NCBI GenBank assembly: GCA_022702545.1
Contig: JAHRBC010000006.1
Span: 2,790,001 to 2,854,000 of the forward strand
Reading direction: 5' to 3'
Source of the DNA: Phycomyces nitens
Lineage: Eukaryota; Mucoromycota; Mucoromycetes; Mucorales; Phycomycetaceae
DNA length: 64,000 nucleotides
Shown here one piece after another: positions 37,025 to 49,036 of the stretch. The first letter of the stretch is position 1, and each line of letters opens with the position of its first letter. Position numbers and translations under genes: made by a program. The notes under the pieces were generated by a model, which was not told the origin of the DNA, ran no database searches, and saw only the letters and a program-made list of their open reading frames with translations.

Positions 37025-40000
37025 TTTTGAAATTGAAGAGAAAGAGAAAGAAAGGAAGGGAAGGGGTGGAAGAAAGAAGTCAAAGGGAGCAAGAGAGGGT
37101 TAAGTTGGGGGATGATGATGAAAAAGGGGGGGGGAGGGGGAGGGGGGGGGGAGGGTAAGAGGGTTTATTTTACAAATATATATATATATATACTTTATAT
37201 ACTTTATATATAATATATATATGAAACTGCCGACAGGCTCTCTGTCTTACCAATTCCTCGTGTTCTATTTTGTACTTTCTGTGTGGGGATAAGAAAGTGT
37301 CATTTATATATCATTGCAACGTTTATTTTAAAAATTATTCTTAAAAATACGATGAGCTCGAGATTGCAATGCAAAAGGAGATTCCAATGACATTCATCAC
37401 CAACACTATTATTCTTTTTTTCTTTTTTCTTTTGTCAACCACACGAGTATGCTCTCTATCAAAAATATATAAAATAAAATAAAGATCAAAGGAGGGGGAG
37501 GGAAGGGGAGGAAGGCCAAGTGATTATCAAGAATTGAAAGGGAAATTACGAGGAGTGAGTGTGTAATGAACAATACCATGAATTTCAGTACAGACAAATG
37601 ATGGCTCAATTTCTGGTCCTTGACAATCAATTCACCACTACACTGTGAAACCCAAGGATGTGTTGGAATTTATCCATCTAGCATACGCTTTGTAATGCTA
37701 TTTAGAAATAAATGCAATATAATTAATGATGAGCAATGTAAATCAGACCGGCTCAGCACCTAGTTACAACATTTATCAAGGACAAAATTAGTGTGATCTG
37801 ACATGATCTCTTTGGGACACGTTTTTTATACAATTATGACAATATATCGTACAAGCCTTGGGAGTGCACAAGGCCAGGCCTTAATCATCACCATCATCAT
37901 CGGTGTCACTGCAGGAACAATCATCCTCCCATACTCTTTAGATCTCCCTGTCGCACTCGCCATACCAGCCTGTCTGAATAAAGCATCTCCAATGACCAAT
38001 GTAACCCATATCGCCTGCCACGAGTCCATCGTTTTCTAAATGTGTTATAATCCGAGTCGCCCATATTGATGATATTTGTATTTATAGCTCAAGGCAGAAT
38101 ATAGACTTGCACATTCATGATTGTCTTTTTTACAATCTTATTCCATTTATTCAAAAACCATGGATACACATGCATTGATTGTGAATTGGATACATTTCTA
38201 CCATTGTTTATAATTGCACCAGTGTTATTAGTACAGATTATAAAGAATTGTATTTAATAAAAGACCAACAAGGCATCATTAGAGGTGGCTCTAGAGCACA
38301 GTAATCTGACATCACTGCAGTATATATAAGCTGCTCAAGACAATCATCAAAAAATAAAGAATCCAAACCCTGTTTAATGGTCACCTTAAAAACTTGTTTC
38401 TCGCCAGATTCAATCAAGAAATCTGGCCCCCTCCTTTTAAGAATCCTATCTCTCGGAAGACCACCCCAAAGTCACTTATCCAGAACATTTAGTGCAATTT
38501 ACAAGAATGCATTAAACCACCATTCACGTATCCCAATCCATTCTATCCTTTTGGGATTCCAGACAGTCTATAATTCTAGGGCGTCTTAATTTGACCAGTC
38601 TCTCTTAATAATCTCTTTAATGATTTCTATCGCACTGTGTCACTCACAGAACTTGGGATATTTGCAGGGAGATTCACTGTACCTCTCTTTGTCTGTCTCT
38701 GTCCGTCTATGTCTGTCTCTCTGTCTCACTGTCTCACTGTCTCACTGTCTCTGTATCTCCCCCTCTACGCCCTCCACCTGCTCCACCTTCTCCGCCTGCT
38801 CCTGATGGCTAATTTGGGCTAATGGATCTCTAGGGATTTAGATTTTTTCCAAAAAGATGTTAAAATGATTGTCTGGAGAATCGAATCAGTCCCTAGTCTC
38901 GAACCAATTCGAGGACTAGAATTCTGTACTCCACACATCAATCAGCCAAAGATTTTATTCCAAATGCACTTTGTAAGATCAAGATTTGTTCCGAGATTTC
39001 CTCCTGGATTTCACACTCTACATTCCTTTTATTCTTGAACCATGTTCTTGAACCATGTTCTTTAAATGTGTCTAGAATATCCTCGCCCATAGTGGCCTTT
39101 ATTTTTATTATTATCTACTTTGCTCTTGTCCACCTCATCAGGGTCCAAACATGTCATCCTTGATTTTTGGTCCAGACTTGCCGTGCCTGTTGTTCATCCT
39201 GGGTGTCTTGCAGACCTGTCAGGCGATCTGCATTAGGGCCCGTGGTATCGCGAGTCCATGTCTTTTTTTTGTTTTTTGTTTCTTACAACTATAGGCTATT
39301 ACCAAAATAGATCACTAGATCGAGATATTGTCAGTTTAACATCTCGTAAGGGTTCCTTTGGAGCATTACAATACCATGGGCCTTGGGTACTGCAAGACAT
39401 TCATGCCAAAATAACAAATCGTTTGCCTAGATTGAAAGCACAGACATTGGTAGGGAATATGGGTAGCATAGACAATGGTAACGAGATGATTTTGAATTGA
39501 CAACAAAATCCACCCAAAAGTCTCACCAAAGAAAAAAGACATTCTTTTAAAAACTCGAGTCTTTTTATATATTTTTATTTATTGGTATTGTCATTTCACA
39601 CCAGATGTATTAATTTCCCATTATTGATTCCATTTATATAATAATAATAATAATGCTAGACACTTGTAAGATCCAAAAAGATCTTGGAATCAATGCAATT
39701 TGAACAGTTACTAGTACAGTCTTTTATAGATAAACATCCTTGACATTATACTTGTAATGACATTAAAGACGATTGATAAAGTCTTTGTTTTTTTTCTTCT
39801 TCTTGATAACACATTGGCTGGGTTATAAACCCTGGCATTACTTTCAATGCAATCACTGAAATTGATCATATTCTTGCAAGACTCTTTATGGAGTCTATGT
39901 GTCCCCAAGTATAAAGACGTCTCTTGTGAAATCTAAACACTAATTTATGATTCAATTGTACATCTTCAAGGTTGCCATGGAGATGGCTCCCTTTTTATAT

Positions 40001-40696
40001 GGCACGAATTGTACGGGTTTTTATACTTTAAAGATAAATGAATCAGGGGTAACTCTAGGCATCGGCACAAGTATATAAATATACATATATAAATATATAT
40101 TTCTCCATATAAAACTATCGTGGCATTGGCACTGATCGATTTGGCCAAATGTTTTCAGATGAACATATACCCTGTTTACAGCGCACGAACTGATAGACAT
40201 GCCCAAAGCATTGGGAGCACCATGGACAATCTTTTTTGTTTTTTACAGTTTTGGTTGAAATCGTGTTTGGCTATCTGTTCTCCTATCCTGCTCTCTCTCT
40301 CTCCCATTTCACCCCCCCCCCCCCCCCCCCTCCCTTTTTTTTCTCACCCTAAAAGCATTAAATACCATAGTCCACTGTGGTAAACAGAGATCAGCAAGGT
40401 AAGCTAATCGAAATCCAATGGGTGAATAAAGAAAACGTACTCTGGCATATCGTTGTTCATATTTCCTTTTTGTATTTCACAAGCGCCAAACACTTGTACA
40501 ATACAATACAATATATACATACACACACACATACACACACATACAAACAGATAAAATCCAGGTTTACAGACGGCTCAGTGATAATAATAATAATAATAAT
40601 CATTTTAATAATAATCATTTTAATAATTTATTTAATTTTTAATTTTTAAATATATATTTTTTTTTTACATTTTAGTTTTTCTAATTGTCTCTTTCA
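37025..40696. other. Gene-poor spacer upstream of FHIP-like gene
   Basis: About 3.7 kb without a recognised gene. It contains a G-rich run 37126-37155, CTGTCT repeats at 38690-38755, an imperfect inverted repeat at 38893-38919 (CTAGTCTCGAA against TTCGAGGACTAG), a 19-base poly-C at 40312-40330 and CA/ATA repeats at 40515-40625. Open frames are short and of spacer composition. Confidence 0.5.
37126..37155. repeat. Poly-G tract
   Basis: Three long G runs broken by single A bases, about 100 bases upstream of the minus-strand poly-Gln gene start, so the tract lies C-rich on its coding strand. It could form a G-quadruplex, as judged from composition only. Confidence 0.8.
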
Positions 40697-43600
40697 ATGT
40701 CCATGTTCCTATCCAAGTTCCTGACCGGAAGGAACATCTCAAAGTCCAATCTAGAACTACTTAGTGATGCCTGGCTAAGCATTCAAAAGTATTACGAGAC
40801 TGCAGCCGGTAGAGTGTTGCAATTGCAAGGTTACGAAGCCCTTGTTATATGTTCATCCTTTATAGAAGTATACTTGCAAATATAGTTGATAAGCATGCAC
40901 ATAATGATTAGAAAGCTTTTTCACATTATTATTATTATTATTATTTTAAAATTACATCACACAATATTCATCAAAATGTTCTTCTTTTTTTTTGTATATA
41001 CATTTATAAATCCAAAAAAACCACACGCACACACACACACACACGCTAGATCCTCTCAAAGATGCAGTCGATCTCACTCCAATCCCCTGTTGCCTTCAAA
41101 ACATCGTCAAACTCATCCAGGCAGAAGAACTCGAATACGAACGTGCCCCTGACAGTCTCGAAACCGGCCCATGTCTTGAATTCCTACTTCACAAACGAGT
41201 ACTAGAGGAACTGGTGGAATTCGCCAAAGTGGATGCAAGTAAAAAAAAGAAAAAAAAACCTAGTGCTAAATAACAAGTAAAACTAACAATCGGTGTCTAC
41301 TAGACTCCTTATGGAATGCGCATTCACTGTCTAAGATTCTTTTGCTCTCTTGTCACCAATGTCCAAGCCCAGCTGCTCCCCGAAAGAGCTGTGCATGTGC
41401 CACTCCACAAGCTCATCAACTCTTGTCATCGTTTGATTGCTCATCATTATGAACAACTGGCCACGGATGCAGATGGATGTTCAGAGGAACGCTATGCAGC
41501 AATCTCTGAACTTTCTCTTGAACTAGTCAAACTGATGCACGGCGTGTTTTCTCATTTCAAAGGCGCCAATGCGGCCCTGATGGATTTGTTTTTTGAGCGA
41601 GGCTGGTGTCGTGGCCTGGGTGAGAATGTCTGGAGGAGCAGCAAGGACGGAAAGACATTTCACAAGAGACGAGAGAGTATGGATGAAAAGATTGCCTGGA
41701 CAATGTTCCTTATGGTGAGCACTATAACCAGCGTGTTTGAATCAGCTAACCTAACCTAACCTAACCTGTGGGTAATCTAGCCAAGATTTGACATGTTTAG
41801 CTTTCTTATCGACTATATGAACATCCCAGGAGAGACGGGTGAGATTGCACGAGAGGCAATCCTGTTTGCCTTGCGTCTGTTGGATGGCGACCCAGAGTAT
41901 GTGTGCTATGTAGTTGAATACTCTGGCCTGTGCGAAGTCATGGTAAACCCAAGAAACCTAGACTTGGCTTGGCTCTCTATTTAACATGAATGATTATTGA
42001 TTACTAGGCCGAGCGTCTGTCGCTTTCGTTTGCAAGCCTTCCAAAGAACGTCGGGTCCTTTACCATCTCTGCAAACAATCGTGTGGTCCCTACTCGTCCT
42101 CCAAAGCGTCCAATCCACTTTTCTGTACCGGCAATGATCACAAACCATAGTCTAATGATCACTGTCAATGTTCATAATAGCTTCAAGAAGAAGCGCAGAA
42201 AGAGAAGCCCCTTTGACGTCAACTTTGTCCGCACCTTGGACCCCGTCCGAGAGGGAGAGCGTGGTGTGGATGAATTCTACAGCTTTTGGGAGTATCTAAA
42301 CGATGTGGCCAGAGTAGCCGATCGTCGTCTGATGATTGCGCTGATGGCTCAGCTCACTACGATCTTTTGGCATCCTGTGGTCTGTACTGCCCTAAGCTCG
42401 TCTTCTGCAGAGGCTGCTACGGCTGCCACAGCCTATACAACCGAAATGATTCGCTCCCTCACGGACCAGAAATTGCTGCATGCATTCTTGGTGGTCCTGG
42501 TCGGTGAAGAGGGAGGAATTGGCAAGGATCTCGAGCCAGAGATCAGAACCCTAAAGACATACCATGATCTTATTGAAGATGAATCGGTTATTGCTGCAGA
42601 TGATGACCAGTCTGAACGCACCGAATCGGACAAGGAGGACAAGACGGATGACAATGATGATACTAGCAATGAAGCCATGACCCTTCGTGTCTTGCTGGTT
42701 ACCCGTATAGATTCAGATTACCAAGAACTGTCTCTGGCCACCCTCAGGCTGTTTGATACTGTCCTAGAGACTTACAACCAGTTTGCAATCTACAACCTCG
42801 TCTTGCGAAACTTTTTGGACATTGCGCCTGATGGTGAATACATTGAAGAGAAACACGATGGCAAGGACATGACAGATAGTTCCTCAATGGGATCAAAGGC
42901 CATTGATGATCACGCGAGTGCTACAGAAGAAGACAGTGGAAAGATTGATGATTTGGCCATTGCAGAGCCAGAGAATGAAGAGCAGGCCACGACCCACGTC
43001 AAGGACAACAAGACCGAAAAGGTTCGCTGGTTGGTCGAGAGAGTGCTGTCTCTGTTGCCTTTGGAAGATGAGCTGGAACGTATGAAGACACCTCCTCTTT
43101 GCTCAGTCATCCCCTCGGATTCATTTGCATCGACTGTCCATGGCCGGGACAATATCTGTGGCCCAAGTATAAGCACAAGTACTGCAGGAGGGACCAATGG
43201 GAGCAACAATAGCCATCACAGTAGTCTAGAAGAAACTGCCACCAGCCCTGCCTCAATTCATAATGTGGTTGTGCCTGGAAACAGTTATGATGACTATTTC
43301 CACGAAGCCCAAGAGAGGTTCCAATATGGTCTGTTGGCCAGAAATTTCTGGCAGACACCTTACCCTCCTCCCAAGACCCGCAGGGATTATGAACGTGAGA
43401 GCGAAGATCAAAAGGGCCGGCCTCCTCGTCCTACAAAGGCAGATGACATTAATGACAGTTCTGCAGACGAACATGGAATTGAAGTCAGTAGCAGCCAGGG
43501 AAGTGTAATCAGCAGCCATCCCGAGGGATTTGAAGGACTGTTCCTTAGCCAGATCTTTGATCAGTTCTTCAAGATGCTCGAGTGCACAATGGAACAGAAC

Positions 43601-44701
43601 CTGCTGGTCACCAGTATCCTGCAAAAGATTGCTGGTATTGTCGACCGAAGAGTAGACGGTGTGATTTGTGATTGGCGTGCGGTCAGGGTAGGCATTGATG
43701 GTGCACTCTACGGAGGTGTATGGACACTGCCGAGTGCAAAGAACAATCGCCGTAGTCTGTACTCCTTGCTTGAACAAGTTACCTTTGAAGCTCTGAAACG
43801 TGCCCAACTTGTGCCCAACTTTGAAACCCGGATCTCGTTGGCAAAGAAGCGAGGTGTCATGACGGGTGGCATAATTGGAAGCACAAGCAACAGTACCAGT
43901 AGTGCAAATGGTCAATTGCAGCCTCCTCCTCCTCACCATCACCACCATAATCACCATCACCATCACCAGCCGCAGCTCAAGAACAGTCGTTCGGCCACTT
44001 CTTATACCCTCACACCTTCTATATCTAGTCCTCAGCGAGAAGTCAACAAGCAAATGGCACGGCATCCAAGTCTCTCCCAGCTTGTGTTTTCCAAGAGCGC
44101 GGCAGGTCCTCGCAGCAATAGCAGCCCAACCACCTCAATATCGACTCAGTCGACTAGTTTGCTTCCAGGAGGAAGATCTGGCAATAGCAATAATGGCACA
44201 AGAGCCATGCCACCCATGATACGAGAGAGTCTTTCGGTCAATACTAATCTACCCCCCGTATCTGCATCATCTTCAACAACCACAACCCAGGCCCTGTCGC
44301 CTTCTTCTTCCTTTTTCCAGCAGGCCCAACGCTCCAATGCCACACCAGTGACGATGACCAACCCGTTTGCCAAACTGTCGAATTTTGTGAATTCGTATAT
44401 CGTGCTTCAAGAGTTTTGCAAAGAATTGGCTGCAGTTATCTTGGTGCGTCATGCTACCAACTATGATGACATTGGGTTCGTTCGTTACCAGAACCAGCAG
44501 AGGCCCTCTGAACGGGTTGATGCCTGGGTGCATGAAGAGCGAGAAGATACTAATAATGAAGAGGACTATAAGCTGGGTCTGGACAAGTGGAAGAACCGGA
44601 TCTCGATGGTGTCGACACTTGCAGATTGGAAGAGTGTCCGTAGTATGGATACCATTGACGAAGCCATTACTTCTCGAGTGTCAAACTCATCTCATCACTA
44701 A
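40697..44701 (+). CDS. FHIP-like protein (FTS-Hook-interacting; RAI16 family)
   Basis: Subunit of the FTS-Hook-FHIP complex, which links early endosomes to dynein. Exons 40697-40808, 41050-41234, 41304-41714, 41781-41942, 42008-44701 give 1187 residues. The first exon codes LLSDAWLSIQKYYETAAG, the second ETGPCLEFLLHKRVLEELVEF, the third TPYGMRIHCLRFFCSLVTNV, the fourth GEIAREAILFALRLL, matching the helical N-terminal core of the family. Near the C-terminus VLQEFCKELAAVILVRHA is the other family hallmark. A long acidic and Ser-rich linker, with a His-rich run near codons for HHHNHHHHH at about 43935, separates the parts. The second intron (41235-41303) starts GCAAGT, and the third holds four CTAAC copies. 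The start was chosen at the second of two nearby in-frame ATGs (MSMFLSKFL). Confidence 0.9.
41746..41765 (+). repeat. Four tandem CTAAC units in an intron
   Basis: Within the 66-base third intron of the FHIP-like gene, four exact CTAAC units end 15 bases before the AG. CTAAC is the core of the fungal branch-point consensus, so the intron has up to four candidate branch sites. It could equally be a chance short tandem repeat. Confidence 0.85.
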
Positions 44702-44831
44702 GGGCAAATGCGTCTTGGTTATGATATCACTATTATTTTACCCTTTCACAATTATATTATTATTATTATTTTTGAATAAAGTCAATTATTGCGTATGTAT
44801 AATTTAATTTTGTTTTTAGATTTTTGTTTTT

Positions 44832-46192
44832 TCAGAATTTTAGTAATAGGTTAGAAACCAGCACTCCTACTGCTACACCCACATTCAGACTGTCGACTTC
44901 TCCTTTGAAAGACGTAAAGTCTGATCTCTGACGAGGAATGGTGACAAATGAATGGCACAGGGCTTTGATAAGTGTCCGCAATCCGTTTCCTTCATTGCCA
45001 AACACCAGGATCATTGGCTGTTGACCGGTCTCAGAGGTTGGATCGTTTAGGATTCTCTTTAGACCACAAATGTCATAGTGGGTCTGGTTGTGTTGGTTTG
45101 GAGTGTCTGTGACGGACAGATCACCAGCAGCACCTACAATGTGCCAGCCTTGATCCGAAGTGGCCTGGATTGATATTTAGTATTTAGAGCCAAAAGAATG
45201 CAATTTTGTTACCTTGAGGAACTTTCCAAGATTGTTTGTAGAATAGATATCCATAACCTCCATAGCACCTGCACTCACTTTGGAAACAGTAGGACTCAGT
45301 GGTGCACTACAAGATATTGATATTAAACCACCAATTCAATTCAATCCAATTGATACCTTTACCTGTTCTTATTGCACAGCAGTATGCCATCTACACCAAA
45401 AAAGTGGGCTGTTCTATAGAAACCATGGCAAGTTAACCAGAATGCCAGCATTATTGTCTATTGATCCTACCTCAGAATAGATCCAAGATTCTACACAGAT
45501 TTGCACCAAATATTTTAGTCTATGTCTTGAATTCCAGGACATCTCTCTCTCTCACCTGTGGATCCTGGACCTCATCCAATGCAATCCAGAATGGTTTACG
45601 GTTCTTGGCTGGAAACACGATTGGTGTCTTGTTTCTTCGGGTTGCAACCGGGGTGGCTTCATAGCTACCATTGCTTTCTGGTGCATTGAGACTAGCGATG
45701 CCCTCTGTATAACGTTGGGTGGCCTTGAGAACAATTCCCTAGAAAGAACATGATTTGTAAATTACCAACAAAGAAAAATCCAAACTTTGATATCTCTCTA
45801 AATTTTATACCTGGTGGGGCCGGTTGCCTGTCAGATTATTCAAGGTACCCTTGTCGACGATCTCGGTTGGAATTGATCTAGCGATGCATTCATCCTTGAT
45901 CTTTTGAAGAAATGATCTAGATCGATTGGTGAGATTCTCTACATCGATCTTCTGGTCTCCCCTCCCCTTACTCGTCCTTTTTCTTTGTATAGGGATTCAC
46001 GGCATCTTGTTGAAAAAACACTTTTTTTAATCTTTGACGTTTCTTGGCTTCCAGGGCGCCGAGTACGCTCGTGTATCCATACACAAAATCGTTGGCTGGT
46101 TCGTCAGGTCCAGCAGCAGCTTGGTAGGTTCGTAGGCCAAACGATGGACGGCAGTACACAGCAGATCTTGGTACCCGACGAATGAGAAGCAT
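44832..46192 (-). CDS. MRM1: Mitochondrial rRNA 2'-O-methyltransferase (MRM1-like, SpoU family)
   Basis: SPOUT methyltransferase that in yeast methylates the ribose of one G in the large mitochondrial rRNA. Seven exons on the minus strand: 46192-45972, 45916-45811, 45738-45556, 45490-45471, 45413-45363, 45306-45213, 45164-44832, total 335 residues. The start MLLIRRVPRSAVYCR is an Arg-rich presequence; an ATG seven codons upstream is an alternative. SpoU motifs: RPHQGIVLKA ends the substrate-binding part, DPQNLGSILRTAHFFGVDGI is motif 1, LVFGNEGNGL motif 2, and SLNVGVAVGVLVSNLL motif 3. The fourth exon has only 20 bases. The first intron (55 bases) uses GTAAGG and TCTAG; an apparent early stop exists if it is not removed. 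Confidence 0.9.
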
Positions 46193-46479
46193 TTTATGAA
46201 AACAAGACAGCAAATTGCAACAGCTTACTTAAAACCGGATGAAATTTCGATTGAGCAGTCCACAAAACAATACAAAAAAACAACAACACACAATCATGCA
46301 AATCATTTAAAATTATATATTATTACTTAAGTTTTTTGTTGTTGTTGTTAAGCATCAAAGTATGTTATATTCTTAAAGGTCAGGGAAGCCCCATAAAAGC
46401 TGCAAAAATATTGATACTTTGTGTAATATACAATTGCCAAGAATTAACTGAGAAATCAATAAACAGTTTGTGCATTTTC

Positions 46480-47134
46480 GTTTTCTTTTTTAAATCGTTA
46501 ATCTTACGGGACACCTGTAAAGTACAGGATATTACACGAAATATTTTCAATGTTCCGGCAAAAAAGCGTAAGCGTGAATACTTGGCTTATGTCTGGCTCG
46601 CGTCAAGAGATCTGGTCGTGTGTAACTCTGTCCCCTAAAACAATGAGAAATATCGCTTCAAAGATGTACAAGCCGGAAAGCAGAAAAATAAGCTCCTTAC
46701 CAACTGGATTCGTCTGGTGGAGACTGATACCTCAAAAGATTCCATGTCGCCAAAGGTTATATGACAAGAGAGTCAAGGATGTTGAAAGTCCAAATTGTGT
46801 AATTTGCAACAATCCAGAGGATAGCCAGCATATATTTTGGGATTGCCCTTCAAAACGATCAATATGAAATACCATTGCCAACAGATTCATTTCTAACCCT
46901 GCTACACTGCAATTTGAACATCTCACCCTGCCTTGCCCTCCAACATCAATACAGCTCACAAACACCACTGCCAACATACACACTGTACTAGGCTGCACTC
47001 TGAGTGCGATCTGGTCTGCTCATTTCAGACTAGTGTTCGATGATACACCGTTTAACCCCAACTTGACAGCCGCAATGGCTACCTTGGCTATTCGACGGGT
47101 TGAAGCAGAAGAGTCTTTAGACCTAGTCCTCTAA
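46480..47134 (+). pseudogene. 3' remnant of a LINE-type retrotransposon
   Basis: The text FVWWRLIPQKIPCRQRL and the cysteine/histidine set CVICNNPEDSQHIFWDCPSK is the zinc-binding domain found after reverse transcriptase in non-LTR retrotransposons. The frame from about 46550 continues to 47134 with one in-frame TGA at 46865-46867, at a place where a Trp is likely, and upstream parts run in another frame. There is no reverse transcriptase core. It is a broken fragment, probably truncated at the 5' end like most LINE copies. The reader can treat it as non-functional. Confidence 0.8.
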
Positions 47135-47240
47135 ATATATATGTTACACACTGTTAATTTAAATCCAATAAACAATACAAAAAAAACTGGATTAGTGTCC
47201 CATAAGATCGCTGATGTATGTATGTATAGTTCTTATTGGC

Positions 47241-47438
47241 TTAGACATCAAAACCATCTTTGCCATCTCTTACGAGTCTGATGCTCTTGAATGCATTGCC
47301 ATTTGGTCGCTTGTCTTTGGATACCTTGCCATTTCCATCAAGAATCTTGGTTTCTAATGCAGTAGGCGTTTCAAAATCTTTGAATCGTCGACCATCCAGT
47401 TCAATAGAGATACCCGATTTTCCTGTTGAGTCTACAAC
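47241..47438 (-). pseudogene. Exon-like open frame, parent gene not found
   Basis: A 65-codon open frame with a good acceptor (CTTGTAG) at its 5' end and a TAA stop. It reads like a folded hydrophilic domain (GISIELDGRRFKDFE, KDKRPNGNAFKSIRLVRDG). No start codon or upstream exon is visible in the 130 bases before the Tc1-type element. It may be the 3' end of a gene cut off by that insertion, or a chance frame. Unrecognised. Confidence 0.35.
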
Positions 47439-47570
47439 CTACAAGGTCTAGTAAAAACCTGTGCTGGTTTTAATGTCTGATAAAAAAGAAGATGAAAGTC
47501 TTGTATCTTTAATCATGTAGTAAAGAATGTAAAGACTACATATACCCATGAGATTCATAGAGACTAATCT

Positions 47571-48668
47571 TCAATGTATGAAGTTTACAGTGGTAAAAAA
47601 ATGGGGTATGCTTAATAAGTAATGGATGAATTTATTCGCTTTCAAAGCAGCTAATCTGTTATCCATATGGAGACAGTATCGTTCACAAACATCTACTGTC
47701 ACCATTCTCCAGCTTTCTTGTAAAGCCTCCTTCAACTCATCCAGAGTGGTAGGCTTGTGAGGCTTCATCCTCAAAAGGTCATCCAAAAGACTCCAAATGT
47801 TTTCGATTAGGCTGAGGTCTGGACTGTTTGTACGCTCCAAGACCTTCAGCCCAAGGTCTTCTTTACACCTTTCTGACATGGCTGTTTTATGGGAGGTGGC
47901 ATTGTCTTCTTGGTAAATGTAGCCACCACCCTCGTCATGGGGAAGATTCTCATAGAAGGGCAAAAAAGAATCTTGTAAAACCTTTACATACTTCTTGGCA
48001 TTCATATTGCCATCCAAAACAACAAGTGGTCCAACCCCTCCTGCCCAGATACACCCCCAGATCATGATCGAACCTTCATTTCCTTGCACTCTTGAAGTAA
48101 GGCAGTCAGGGTGGTACTTCTCATTAGGCTCACGCCAAACATGGGCACGGTCATTCTTCTTGAAGAGAGAGAACTTAGACTCATCACTCCAAATCACCTT
48201 TTCCCATTGCTGATCCCAGTTTTTTACAGCATTGTAAAAAGCGCGGCGCTTTGCAATGTGCTCCTTAGTCAGGAGAGGCTTCGCGAGAGCTACACATGAA
48301 TGAATATTCATTATGTGTAAAGTCGTGCTAATAGTCTTTGCACAAACAGATTTTCCCGTCTCTTCCTTTATGGTGCAAGCCATGTCACCCAAAGTCTGAT
48401 GACGATCTCTCTTCAAGTTGAACATGAGATGTCTTTCTTCTCTGGGAGTAAGTCGCTTTGGTCTTCCTGAACGGCTCTTGTCAGCAACAGACCCAGTTTC
48501 GTTGTATTTTTTAATAATACGAGAGATTGTAGTAGGTGGGACGTTTTCGTGTCTCGCAATGTCGGCAACTTTCATTCCGGCCATGTTAAGCCCAATTAAG
48601 ATTCCTTTTCTCAAATCTGAAAGCTTTTGCAAGGTCTTGTGGGGTTGAGTGTTTTGTACTTTAGGCAT
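47571..48668 (-). mobile_element. Tc1/mariner-type transposase, frame intact
   Basis: A 365-residue uninterrupted frame. The N-terminal half has paired-type helix-turn-helix domains (LIGLNMAGMKVADIARHENV; SGRPKRLTPREERHL). The catalytic triad is complete: Asp in VIWSDESKFSLF, Asp in YIYQEDNATSH, and Glu in SPDLSLIENIWSLLDD, with about 34 residues between the last two. At the low-coordinate end a TA at 47586-47587 is followed by CAGTGGTAAAAAAATGGGG, a plausible terminal repeat end into which the C-terminal codons run. I could not find its inverted partner on the other side up to 49000, so the element may be truncated there or the partner has decayed. Tc1 elements insert at TA by cut and paste. 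Confidence 0.88.
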
Positions 48669-49036
48669 GATGATAAAGTTATTAATGAAATTTAAGAGAT
48701 TAAGAAAAGCAAAGTGTAAAGGTGTCTAAAGAGATGAAAATATGAGATTCAAAGTGAAGAACTTGTTACCCGACCCTGCACTTGGCTTGAATTAATTGAA
48801 TTAATTGATATGGGACTGTTCCCTCTCTCTCTCTCGAGTGATGGATAACTGTTGGAATTTCAGGTTTAAAATATGGTTGATGGGAAGGATGTTTATGTGT
48901 ATATATTATAAAAAAAGTGAGATAAAGGTGGAGAGTAGAATAGAATAGAATAGAGAAAATAGAGGGGGTGGTTTGGTGAAGGTATTGGTGTTGATTCTTC
49001 TTCTTTTTTGTCCCTTTTTAGCATCTAATGGGAAGT
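48669..49036. other. Spacer between transposase and septin
   Basis: Holds an AATTAATTGAATTAATTGA repeat near 48793, a CT run near 48823-48834 and GAATA repeats near 48938-48952. The second terminal repeat of the Tc1-type element should be here but is not seen. Confidence 0.5.

Noticed and set aside
38893..38919. Hairpin resembling a tRNA arm or transposon end
   Set aside because: Only about 11 base pairs with a mismatch, no clover-leaf around it, no second copy and no flanking duplication.
41746..41765. Interstitial telomere
   Set aside because: The unit is CTAAC, not the fungal CCCTAA, and there are only four copies, located inside an intron.
43253..44065. 270-codon minus-strand frame
   Set aside because: Shadow of the FHIP-like last exon, which has family hallmarks on the plus strand.
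45972..46010. Premature stop in the methyltransferase gene
   Set aside because: Removed by a 55-base intron (GTAAGG to TCTAG) which joins KKKDE to SFLQKIKDE in frame.
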